A DNA stretch of 8,968 nt from Verrucomicrobia bacterium UBA3841. Lineage in GTDB: Bacteria; Verrucomicrobiota; Kiritimatiellia; RFP12; UBA1067. Location of the stretch: positions 1 through 8,968 of the forward strand of contig DGHT01000023.1 of the NCBI GenBank assembly GCA_002392765.1. The letters are read 5' to 3'. Under the pieces are notes generated by a model. It did not search any database, had not been told where the DNA came from, and worked only from the letters and a program-made list of their open reading frames with translations. The position numbers were made by a program, and so were the translations under genes. Positions 1 through 7,059 of the stretch are shown here, piece by piece (the first letter of the stretch is position 1; every line of letters begins with the position of its first letter).

Positions 1-2
1 AC

Positions 3-392
3 CGCGAGACGCTGCAGAACGGGAAATTCACGCCGCACCACCCGGAGCTTCAGTATCCGGTCATAGAGGCCGAGGGCGACGACGAAGTTGTGATCGGCCT
101 TTATGACGATGGTCGCGTCGTGGATGTAAAGACAGACAAGAGAACATTCGTGATGAATGCCTCCGGCAAGGACTCGTTCGTGATGCGCCGCGACGGAAAG
201 CTCTCCGAGGTGGTATGCAAGTCCGGCGACTGGATTGAGATTCCCCCGGATTCAGTGTGCCCCCGCGCCGCCGCAACCGCGCCCGACGGAAGCGCCGAGG
301 GTTGCGTGGCTATTGATCATCCGAATATAGCCCATTCACGCTATTTGCCGACGGATGCGTGTTTGCGGTCAATACGGGCCGGAACGAATTAA
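3..392 (+). CDS. C-terminal end of an unidentified protein (possibly a glycoside hydrolase tail)
   Basis: Partial gene: the frame is open from base 3 to the TAA at 390-392, so the start lies before the window and about 129 codons are visible. The visible protein is short beta-strand-like stretches (for example EVVIGLYDDGRVVDV and KRTFVMNASGKDSFVM) with no membrane segment. This looks like a C-terminal beta-sandwich of the sort that closes GH27/GH36-type glycosidases, but I recognise no catalytic motif, so that assignment is a guess. The last 40 or so residues (from about the VCPRAAA stretch) are compositionally different from the strands before them and may be a non-conserved extension. It lies upstream of, and on the same strand as, the sugar-utilisation genes, 102 bases before the phosphoesterase start, and is probably part of the same operon. 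Confidence 0.6.
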   Translation, partial: RETLQNGKFTPHHPELQYPVIEAEGDDEVVIGLYDDGRVVDVKTDKRTFVMNASGKDSFVMRRDGKLSEVVCKSGDWIEIPPDSVCPRAAATAPDGSAEGCVAIDHPNIAHSRYLPTDACLRSIRAGTN

Positions 393-397
393 GGAGG
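391..397 (+). promoter_or_regulatory. Strong Shine-Dalgarno (AAGGAGG) ahead of a 43-codon ORF
   Basis: AAGGAGG overlaps the TAA stop of the upstream gene and sits 6 bases before the ATG at 404. It is the closest match to the consensus in the window, yet the only ORF it serves is the short one at 404-535. The phosphoesterase has its own site (AAGGAG, 481-486). Confidence 0.5.
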
Positions 398-403
398 TAA
401 GAC

Positions 404-535
404 ATGCAGAGATTGATATTGGGCGCGGTCACGATAGTTCACGAGTCCGTATCGTTTATCACAATCGATCCGTGCCATCAAAGGAGCTTGGAAAATGAGA
501 GCAAGATACTCGAGAGACAATGTGAACAGACGTGA
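404..535 (+). CDS. Small 43-residue ORF, leader peptide or remnant gene start
   Basis: ATG at 404 follows a near-perfect Shine-Dalgarno and the frame runs 43 codons to TGA at 533-535. The first 12 residues are hydrophobic (MQRLILGAVTIV) and the rest is polar and charged, ending in ERQCEQT. I recognise no family. The stop falls about 40 bases inside the phosphoesterase gene in another frame, so ribosomes reading this ORF would pass over that gene's ribosome binding site and start. This arrangement could couple or limit translation of the exported enzyme. The alternative is that this is the decayed start of an old gene whose binding site survived. The strong initiation site is directly visible; the function is inference. 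Confidence 0.3.
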   Translation: MQRLILGAVTIVHESVSFITIDPCHQRSLENESKILERQCEQT

Positions 536-1988
536 ATTCCTGAAAGGCATCTGCGCCGCCGCCGCTGCAGCAGGAGCACCGGCGAAGATATGGGGCGCAG
601 CGAAGTCGCTGGGTCGTCCCGATCTGCGCATAGGCGTGTTGAGCGACATCCATCTTTCGTATGACGCAAAGGATTTTCTCAAGAATCCGACGTCGCGAAT
701 GCAGGCGATCTTCATAAAGGCGCTCGAGTATTTCCGGGACAGACATGTAGATGCCGTGCTTGTGGCAGGAGACCTCGCCAATTCGGGGCTTCTTCCCGAG
801 CTCGAACTCGTCGCGGATGCGTGGAAGAAGGTGTTTCCCGGAAACAAGCTGCCGGACGGTTCGCCGGTTGTCAACCTGATGCACTATGGCGACCACGATG
901 TCGAAAAGCGCTTCTACAACGAGAAGAGGTTCGCCTCCACGTACATGAAGCGCGACGGCAAGCTGCCGCCATCGCTCGCGTTCGACGGCAACGACAAGAA
1001 GTACTGGGAGGAGCTTTTCGGCGAGGAGTGGTCGCAGGTCATGGTCAGGGAAGTCAAAGGCTACAAGTTCATCCTCGCCAACTTCGACCATGCAAATCCA
1101 GGTGCGACGGTCGGGCTCGACGGGTACATGTCCAAGTACGGAGCCGACCCGTCGAAACCTGTTTTCTACAGTCAGCATCGCTGGATGAAGGGGACCTATT
1201 GCACTGACGACGGCATGTGGGGCGCAGAGGACGGCAGCGAGCAGAAAGCGGTACTCGACAACTATCCCAACTGCGTTGCCTTCACCGGACACACGCACTA
1301 CATGCTGACGGACGACCGCACGGTTTGGCAGGGCGGCTTCACCTGCATCAACACCGGTGCCTTGCTCAATCAGGCTCCGGGACGGCTCCGCGAAAACGGC
1401 AGCCTCTTTTCATGGGTGGCCGAAGACAAGGACAGGGATCTGCAGATGGAGGCAGTCCAAAGGACGCAGTGCCACGCGGGTTCGGTATTCAACCTCTACG
1501 GAACGGATGTCGTCCTTGAACGCCGCGACATGGTGCGCGGTGAGCCGCTCGGACCGGATCTCTGTTTTTCAATCGCGGCGGAAGACGTGAGGAAAGGTTT
1601 GTTCAATGATGCAGCCCGCCGCGCGAAAGCGGTCGCGCCAGAGTTTGACGCGGAAGCGCACGTTATAGTCAAGAAGCGGAGCGGCAAGACGCGGAACGGA
1701 CGCGAATGCGACCAGATTGTGGTTTTGTTCCCGACCGTAAAGGCGAACGGGAATCGTCCCCGCGCCTACGAATACCGCGTTAGGGCGCTCGATGCGGCCG
1801 GAACGAAACTTGCCGAGGCGAAAGTGTATTCCCCCTTCATCAACTGTGCGGAGTCGCACGAGCCGGCGACTTCAATATGCGTAATTGAAAAGATGGCTCT
1901 TCTTGCGGAGAGGTGCGTCCGCTTCACTGTCGAACCGCTCGACTGCTGGGGCAATGCCGGGCGCGCAATTGCAGGGACACGGATTTGA
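495..1988 (+). CDS. Tat-exported calcineurin-like metallophosphoesterase
   Basis: 497-residue phosphoesterase predicted to act outside the cytoplasm. The N-terminus has a twin-arginine motif (NRREFLKG, residues 11-18) followed by an Ala-rich hydrophobic stretch, so it should be folded and metal-loaded before Tat export. Calcineurin-family metal motifs appear in order: SDIH (50-53), GDLANSG (92-98), GDHD (132-135, where GNHD is usual), QH (227-228) and GHTH (265-268). After the catalytic domain, residues from about 395 form a beta-rich, Fn3-like C-terminal domain containing YEYRVRALD and ending near DCWGNAG. The start at 495 is chosen because AAGGAG at 481-486 precedes it at normal spacing and it leaves an intact Tat signal. 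The next gene begins 9 bases after the stop. The family cleaves phosphomonoesters or phosphodiesters; the substrate is unknown. Its place in a glycan operon suggests a phosphate-decorated sugar polymer, which is inference. Confidence 0.88.
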   Translation: MRARYSRDNVNRREFLKGICAAAAAAGAPAKIWGAAKSLGRPDLRIGVLSDIHLSYDAKDFLKNPTSRMQAIFIKALEYFRDRHVDAVLVAGDLANSGLLPELELVADAWKKVFPGNKLPDGSPVVNLMHYGDHDVEKRFYNEKRFASTYMKRDGKLPPSLAFDGNDKKYWEELFGEEWSQVMVREVKGYKFILANFDHANPGATVGLDGYMSKYGADPSKPVFYSQHRWMKGTYCTDDGMWGAEDGSEQKAVLDNYPNCVAFTGHTHYMLTDDRTVWQGGFTCINTGALLNQAPGRLRENGSLFSWVAEDKDRDLQMEAVQRTQCHAGSVFNLYGTDVVLERRDMVRGEPLGPDLCFSIAAEDVRKGLFNDAARRAKAVAPEFDAEAHVIVKKRSGKTRNGRECDQIVVLFPTVKANGNRPRAYEYRVRALDAAGTKLAEAKVYSPFINCAESHEPATSICVIEKMALLAERCVRFTVEPLDCWGNAGRAIAGTRI

Positions 1989-1997
1989 GGGTTCAAG

Positions 1998-4946
1998 ATG
2001 AAAAAGCATCTGCTGGCATGTGCAGGAATTCTGTCCATTGGTGCTGCTGGCGCGGCGGCAGGGGATTTTGAGACCGCCGCGATACAGGCGAGAATCGACG
2101 AAACGTCCGCCAGGGGCGGCGGAGTGGTGAGCATTCCCGCGGGACGCCACGTAGTCGGACAGCTTGACCTCAAAAGCGGCGTCGAGCTTCACCTTGAGAA
2201 GGGCGCCGTTCTCGAAGGGACTTCCGATCGCAGCGCCTATCCGAAGTTCACGCGTCCGTATTCCGAAGGCGACTGGATGGGCGTCGTCATCGCCACCAAT
2301 GCGCATGACATCGCGGTGACCGGCGAAGGAACGATTCTCGGCAACGGCTGGACTTGGGTTGATCTCGCCACGCACGAGGCGGGCAGCGAGGGCCTGCGTC
2401 CGCGCGGGCTGGTCTTCGCCGACTGCCGCAACGTCCGTCTCGAGGGCTTCAAGCTCCTCGATTCCGCGAGCTGGGGCATCGTGTTCCACAAGGTGGACGG
2501 CGTAGTAGCCCGCCATGTGACGATCGACAACCACTGCACCTCTAACAACGACGGCTTCGACATCGAGGCGCGGAACGTCCTGATTGAAGACTGCGACATC
2601 GACACCAGCGACGACGCGATCGTACTCAAGTCGAATTGCCCGGACTATACGGTCGAGAACGTCGTCGTGCGGCGCTGCGTCAGCCGGTCGACCGGCAATG
2701 CGTTCAAGCTCGGAACGGCCTCCCACGGCGTGATGCGCAATGTCCTGTTCGAGGACTGCCGCGGCGAAATGGCGCGCCGCAGCCATCCCGATCCCCGCAA
2801 CGGCCAGGAGTGGTGGGAGAGCTGGCGGGCCAACTGGCTGAACGCGTCGAAGACACTCGCGGGGCTCAACGGATTCACCGCACAGTGCGTGGACGGCGGC
2901 ATCGTGGAGAACGTCACCATCCGTCGGTGTTCGCTGAACGGATACAACGTGCCGATCTTCATCCGCGGCGGCGAGCGTCCGAGCCGCATCTGGAACATAC
3001 CCGCAGGCGACAAGTGGATTCTCCGCAACATCCTCGTCGAGGACGTGACCGGCAGCGCCGAGTCGTCGGTCGCCTCGTCCATCACCGGCGCGGGCCGCTG
3101 CCGTCCGCAGAACGTGACCCTGCGCAACGTGAAGATCGTCTGCAAGGGGGCAGGCGACCTCTACGTGCCGCACGAGGTTCCCGACGCAAAGGGAAGCTAT
3201 CCCTCCTCGGTCATCTTCGCAAAGGGGCTCCCGGCCTGGGGGCTGTACATCCGCCACGCCGACGGCGTGCGGCTTGAGAACGCGGAGTTCGAGCTTGTCG
3301 GCGAGGACAGTCGCGAGAAGATCGTCTCCGAAGACGCCACGGTGTCGTTTGCGACGGATATAGCCGTGGAGCGTCCGAAAATGCCGTGGCTTTTCGCGGG
3401 CTTCGGTTTCCAGAACGCGGAGTCGCGTCTGACGGCGCTGATGACGGACGAGTTCCGCGACCAGCGCGCTGTCAAGTCGTTCCGCGAACTGTCGCCGTCC
3501 TTCTCGCGCGTGTATGTCGGGATGAACGGCGAGTCGAAGGAGTCGCTTGACCGGTTCGCGGACTACTACGACAAGACTTTCCGTCCCTGCGACACGACGA
3601 TCTACGCCGTCGGCGGAGCGATGCCCGCGTTCGCGGACAAGCTCGATATCGAAGCGCACGCCGAGGGCGTTGCAAAGTCGCTTGAATATCTCGTCAAGGA
3701 GCGCGGCTGCCGGAAGATCCGCTTCTACTGCCTGACGAACGAACTGATGAGCGGCGACGAGTGGGGCTATTTCTGGTTCCAAAAGAAGATGGATCTTTTC
3801 AAGGAGTTCCACCAGGCGCTGTACGATGCATTCCGCCGACATGGACTCGACATCCAGCTTGCGGCGTCCGACGGTTCGTACGGACGCAAACAGGCCGAAG
3901 AGCTGAAGTGGACGGTCGACAACATGGACCTCATCACCGGCATCTACTGCACGCACTACTATGACGGCGATGTCAAGCCCGGCGATGTCGATGCCTACGG
4001 AATATTCAGCGACCAGTTCACGAACATTGTCACCCTCGCAATGGGCAAGACCAAGCGTTGGATGCTCGGCGAATTCGGCATTGTGCCGCCGCGCGAGAAA
4101 GGGGTGATGGTTGACGACCGGAACTGGAACGGGGTCGATCCGCAGCGCTCCGGACTCGCGGCGCTTACAATGGCCGAAATGGCGATGGCCGCGATCAACG
4201 CCGGCGCGTACGCGGTGATGAGCTGGAGCTTCTGCGACTATCCCGATCCGTTCGTCGTCGAGGATTCTCACGATCCGGCGGGGCACGCCAGATACGAGAG
4301 CGGGAAGGCCGTTTACAAGCCGGACATGAAGTACAACAAGTGGGGCGTCTTCCGCTGGAGCGACGTCAACCGGGACTTCGGGCCGAATCCAACCTATTTC
4401 ACGCTCGGTCTCATGAGCCGCTATTTCCGCAAGGGCGCGAACGTCCTGACGGCGAAGGCGTCCGATCCTCTTGTCCGTGCGACGGTTCTGCAAAACCGCG
4501 ACGGAACGATGACGGCAGCCGTCGTCAATCTTGGCGAAAAGCGCGAGATCACGATTTCGGGCTGGGAGACGTCTCCGCGCGGTGCGCGGCTCTACCTCTA
4601 CGATTCCGCGAACCCGCGGCTGAATCCGTTCGGCGACCTGCCATCGGCCGACTGCGTGCTGACGCCGGATGGCGGCGCAGTGCGCTTTGAGATTCCCGAA
4701 AATGGCATGGCGTTCGTGACGACGGACTACGTCGAGCGCGTGCCGACACCGGTCAAGGACGTGAAGGTCGCAGACGGACGCTTGACGTGGACGCCTGTTG
4801 ACGATCCTGATCATTGTTATTACCGCGTGTACAAGGACGGCAACCAGATCGCCTCGACTGTGGCGACATCGCTGCCTGTAAAAACAGATGATGTGTCGAG
4901 CTTCACAGTAAAGAGCGTAGACAAGTGGGGCAACGAGGGGAGATAG
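1998..4946 (+). CDS. Secreted two-domain glycosidase: GH28-like beta-helix fused to clan GH-A TIM barrel
   Basis: 982-residue exported protein. Residues 1-22 are a Sec-type signal (MKK, hydrophobic core, Ala-rich end). Residues about 24-455 are a GH28-like right-handed parallel beta-helix: NNDGFD (183-188) and TSDDAI (203-208) supply the paired acidic residues of polygalacturonase-type enzymes, followed by NAFKLGT (234-240) and PIFIRGG. The classic GHG and RIK motifs are not seen, as in the divergent GH28-like branch. From about 462 (WLFAGFGFQNAES) a second catalytic domain begins. It has TNE with Glu582 as likely acid/base and GEFG with Glu692 as likely nucleophile, the layout of clan GH-A retaining enzymes (GH39/GH30/GH5-like; exact family not assignable by eye). 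A beta-sandwich follows to about 910, then a short Fn3-like tail (915-982). GAGGG (1987-1991) precedes the ATG. It probably removes uronic acid or neighbouring sugars from a plant or host glycan; the substrate is inference. Confidence 0.88.
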   Translation: MKKHLLACAGILSIGAAGAAAGDFETAAIQARIDETSARGGGVVSIPAGRHVVGQLDLKSGVELHLEKGAVLEGTSDRSAYPKFTRPYSEGDWMGVVIATNAHDIAVTGEGTILGNGWTWVDLATHEAGSEGLRPRGLVFADCRNVRLEGFKLLDSASWGIVFHKVDGVVARHVTIDNHCTSNNDGFDIEARNVLIEDCDIDTSDDAIVLKSNCPDYTVENVVVRRCVSRSTGNAFKLGTASHGVMRNVLFEDCRGEMARRSHPDPRNGQEWWESWRANWLNASKTLAGLNGFTAQCVDGGIVENVTIRRCSLNGYNVPIFIRGGERPSRIWNIPAGDKWILRNILVEDVTGSAESSVASSITGAGRCRPQNVTLRNVKIVCKGAGDLYVPHEVPDAKGSYPSSVIFAKGLPAWGLYIRHADGVRLENAEFELVGEDSREKIVSEDATVSFATDIAVERPKMPWLFAGFGFQNAESRLTALMTDEFRDQRAVKSFRELSPSFSRVYVGMNGESKESLDRFADYYDKTFRPCDTTIYAVGGAMPAFADKLDIEAHAEGVAKSLEYLVKERGCRKIRFYCLTNELMSGDEWGYFWFQKKMDLFKEFHQALYDAFRRHGLDIQLAASDGSYGRKQAEELKWTVDNMDLITGIYCTHYYDGDVKPGDVDAYGIFSDQFTNIVTLAMGKTKRWMLGEFGIVPPREKGVMVDDRNWNGVDPQRSGLAALTMAEMAMAAINAGAYAVMSWSFCDYPDPFVVEDSHDPAGHARYESGKAVYKPDMKYNKWGVFRWSDVNRDFGPNPTYFTLGLMSRYFRKGANVLTAKASDPLVRATVLQNRDGTMTAAVVNLGEKREITISGWETSPRGARLYLYDSANPRLNPFGDLPSADCVLTPDGGAVRFEIPENGMAFVTTDYVERVPTPVKDVKVADGRLTWTPVDDPDHCYYRVYKDGNQIASTVATSLPVKTDDVSSFTVKSVDKWGNEGR

Positions 4947-6182
4947 ATGAAAAAATACAAATGGATCATGCTGGCGCTTCTGTCGTGCGCCTTCTTCTTT
5001 CACCAGGCCGACAGGGTGCTGTTCGGGCTGCTGACGATTCCGATTCAGGAAGATCTGCATCTTACGGACTTGCAGATCGGCGTTGTAAACACATCGCTCT
5101 TCTGCACTCTTGCGGTGACAACTCCGCTCGCGGGATTCCTCGGCGACAGGTTCAGCCGGAAGTGGATCATAACCGCGTCGCTTCTCTTCTGGTCGCTTAT
5201 GACCGCCTGCACGGGCTTTGTCGGCGGACTCTGCGGTCTCGTCTTCTTCCGGTCCATCGCGACAGGCGGCGGCGAGTCGTTTTACGCGCCGAGCGCGTTT
5301 GCGCTTATCGCCTCGCACCACAAGGAGTCGCGCTCCATCGCGCTTAGCATCCACCAGTCCGCATTGTACGTCGGGCTAATGTTTTCCGGTGCGCTCGTCA
5401 CGTGGGCGTTGCATCTCTTCGGCGGATGGCGGCCCGTGTTCTTCACATTCGGGGGTCTCGGATTCATTCTCGGTATTGCCTTCATCTGGGCGTTGAAGGA
5501 TGGCGAACGGGCAACCGAAACTCCCCGACTCCCCCACTCCTCCACTCCCACGCTCTCCCAGTCGCTCCGCGCCTACTTCTGCAATCCGTCGGCGATGCTT
5601 GCGACGCTTGGTTTCGTGGCCGTGGTCTTCGCGAACAACGCCTACCTTAGCTGGGCTCCGAAGTTCGTCGCCCGCAAGTTCGAGCTTTCCGTTGGGGCTG
5701 CGGGAAACGGCACGATGCTCTACCACCATATCGCCGCATTCGCAGCGATCATGAGCGGGGCAGTGATAACAGATCGGTTCGTGAAGAAATGTCCGCGTTT
5801 TAGACTTGCGCTTCAGACGGCGGCGCTTGTCCTTGGTGCGCCTGCTCTCGCCATGATCGGTTTTTCGCAAAGCATTCTTGCCGTATGGACATCAGTAGTC
5901 GCATACGGAGTGTTCAGGGGGCTTTGCGAGGTCAACACCCACGCATCGCTTTTTGACGTCGTTCCACCGGAATATCGATCGACGGCGGAAGGCATGATGA
6001 CGATGATCGCCTTTTTCATCGGCTCGCTCTCTCCGCTGATGATAGGTGCGCTTTCCGACAAGTGCGGAATGCGCGGATTCGAGATCGGTTTTGCCATTCT
6101 CGGAGTGGCCTATGTTGCCGGCGCAGTCGCAGTCTTTGCGTCGTTCCTCTGGACGTTCAAAAGGAACCGGGTGTCCGAATGA
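4947..6182 (+). CDS. MFS transporter, ACS-type (hexuronate/organic anion carrier-like)
   Basis: 411-residue inner-membrane carrier with about 12 hydrophobic segments in two sixes (roughly 6-32, 42-65, 74-92, 94-120, 134-156, 162-184, then 217-236, 254-275, 288-306, 309-327, 346-369, 379-404). Family signs are QADR near the end of helix 1, the MFS motif GFLGDRFSRK (63-72) in loop 2-3, and R102 with GGGE (107-110) in helix 4, as in the anion:cation symporter group that includes ExuT-type hexuronate carriers. The ATG directly follows the TAG stop of the glycosidase (TAGATG), with a purine-rich GAGGGGAG site at 4935-4942 inside the previous gene, so translation is probably coupled. The central cytoplasmic loop carries a low-complexity Pro/Ser/Thr stretch (192-205) encoded by tandem 8-mers. 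Import of a uronate or uronide is inferred from the UxuA gene downstream. Confidence 0.87.
   Translation: MKKYKWIMLALLSCAFFFHQADRVLFGLLTIPIQEDLHLTDLQIGVVNTSLFCTLAVTTPLAGFLGDRFSRKWIITASLLFWSLMTACTGFVGGLCGLVFFRSIATGGGESFYAPSAFALIASHHKESRSIALSIHQSALYVGLMFSGALVTWALHLFGGWRPVFFTFGGLGFILGIAFIWALKDGERATETPRLPHSSTPTLSQSLRAYFCNPSAMLATLGFVAVVFANNAYLSWAPKFVARKFELSVGAAGNGTMLYHHIAAFAAIMSGAVITDRFVKKCPRFRLALQTAALVLGAPALAMIGFSQSILAVWTSVVAYGVFRGLCEVNTHASLFDVVPPEYRSTAEGMMTMIAFFIGSLSPLMIGALSDKCGMRGFEIGFAILGVAYVAGAVAVFASFLWTFKRNRVSE
5521..5560 (+). repeat. Five tandem degenerate 8-mers (CTCCCCNA-like) inside the transporter gene
   Basis: The stretch divides into five consecutive octamers: CTCCCCGA, CTCCCCCA, CTCCTCCA, CTCCCACG, CTCTCCCA. 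It encodes residues 192-205 of the carrier, in the loop between helices 6 and 7, where length and sequence are usually free to vary. The pyrimidine-only character differs sharply from flanking code. Confidence 0.75.
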
Positions 6183-6189
6183 AGTTTTT

Positions 6190-6213
6190 TCACAGAGAAA
6201 ATCACAGGGAAAA
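6190..6213 (+). repeat. Tandem duplicated 12-mer between transporter and SDR genes
   Basis: TCACAGAGAAAA (6190-6201) is followed at once by TCACAGGGAAAA (6202-6213), two copies with one A/G difference, just upstream of the AAGGAG ribosome binding site (6216-6221). A run of six T (6185-6190) precedes it. It accounts for half of the 48-base gap, the longest within the stretch from the phosphoesterase to UxuA. Confidence 0.7.
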
Positions 6214-6230
6214 GAAAGGAGTGTGCATGC

Positions 6231-7058
6231 ATGAAACGTTTTGAAGGAAAAGTCGTCGTCGTAACGGGCGGCGCGCGAAACACGGGATTGGAGATTGTGG
6301 ACTCATTCCTTCGGGAAGGGGCTACGGTATTTTTCTGCGGATCTAGCGAGGCGTCCGTAGCTGAAGGCGTCAAGGCGCTTGAGTCACGCGGACTTGCGGG
6401 ATTCAGGGGCGTCAAGTGCGATGTGTCGCTCCGGTCGGACGTTGAGGCGATGATGGATGTCATCGAGAGTGAGGCCGGACGTCTTGACGTCGTCGTCTCG
6501 AACGCCGCGAACTTCGGGCTCGGACAGGGTACTTGCCTCGAAACGACGGACGACCAGTTCCTCTCCGTTCTGCAGGTGAATGTCCTTGGCGGGTTCAGGC
6601 TCGTTCAGCTTGCGGCGAACAGGTTCTTCATGCGACAGGAGCCCAATCCGGCCACGGGACAGCGCGGGGTCGTCGTTTTCGTCGGCTCGAACTCTTCGGA
6701 GCGCGTGAACCGCAACCGAATCACGTACGTGGCCTCAAAGGGCGCGATGGACTCCATGATGAAAGCCTTCGCCGTCGATCTCGCGCCGAAGGGAATCCGC
6801 GTGAACATGGTCGCACCGGGATTCATCTGGACAAGCCGCTGGCAGTTTCTGTCAGATGAAATCAAGGCGCAGCGCAGGTCGCTTGTCCCGGCAGGGCGCG
6901 AGGCGACGGGCAAGGACGTGGCCGACGCGGTGCTCTACTTTTCGTCGGACGAAGCGCGTGGATTCCAGGGCGCACGCGTTGTCATGGACGGCGGGTCGTC
7001 GATTCAGCTGTATCCGGCTTCATGCGAAGACGACACATCGAAAATGAGGGAGAAATAA
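6231..7058 (+). CDS. Short-chain dehydrogenase/reductase, candidate fructuronate (mannonate) reductase
   Basis: 275-residue cytoplasmic NAD(P)-dependent oxidoreductase of the classical SDR type. It has a Rossmann start TGGARNTG (12-19), with Asn at 17 where a second Gly is usual, then CDV (63-65), NAA (91-93, NNAG position), Asn117, a Ser cluster at 153-156, and the catalytic pair Tyr166/Lys170 in YVASK. PGFIWTS (196-202) and a C-terminal MDGG (967-type SDR ending, near residue 248) follow, then a short polar tail. The start at 6231 follows AAGGAG (6216-6221) by 9 bases; a nearby ATG at 6227 is out of frame. It sits 1 base before the UxuA gene. In some bacteria (for example Bacillus) the fructuronate reductase that makes UxuA's substrate is an SDR, so that role is the leading guess. 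KduD-like or other sugar-acid oxidoreductase activity is possible. The SDR call is certain; the substrate is inferred from context. Confidence 0.88.
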   Translation: MKRFEGKVVVVTGGARNTGLEIVDSFLREGATVFFCGSSEASVAEGVKALESRGLAGFRGVKCDVSLRSDVEAMMDVIESEAGRLDVVVSNAANFGLGQGTCLETTDDQFLSVLQVNVLGGFRLVQLAANRFFMRQEPNPATGQRGVVVFVGSNSSERVNRNRITYVASKGAMDSMMKAFAVDLAPKGIRVNMVAPGFIWTSRWQFLSDEIKAQRRSLVPAGREATGKDVADAVLYFSSDEARGFQGARVVMDGGSSIQLYPASCEDDTSKMREK

Positions 7059-7059
7059 G

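Noticed and set aside
459..1298. Antisense open frame opposite the phosphoesterase
   Set aside because: It overlaps the motif-bearing part of a certain gene and shows no recognisable family; composition-driven shadow.
1998..2066. Lipoprotein signal on the glycosidase (LLAC near residue 8)
   Set aside because: The cysteine lies far too early, before the hydrophobic core; an ordinary Sec signal with a cut near residue 20-22 fits better.
2636..3277. Same-strand alternate-frame ORF inside the glycosidase
   Set aside because: The product is Arg/Pro-rich with no motif, and the GH28-like frame continues unbroken through it.
1872..5354. Antisense open frame of 1160 codons covering the end of the phosphoesterase, the glycosidase and the start of the carrier
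   Set aside because: The sense strand holds clear families with catalytic motifs. The antisense product is rich in Arg, His, Val, Asp and Glu without any domain or membrane pattern, as expected from the complement of GC-rich codons.
6165..6190. Possible terminator after the transporter (T6 run)
   Set aside because: Only a 3-base stem (CGG/CCG) precedes the T-run, and the SDR gene with its own binding site follows 48 bases on.
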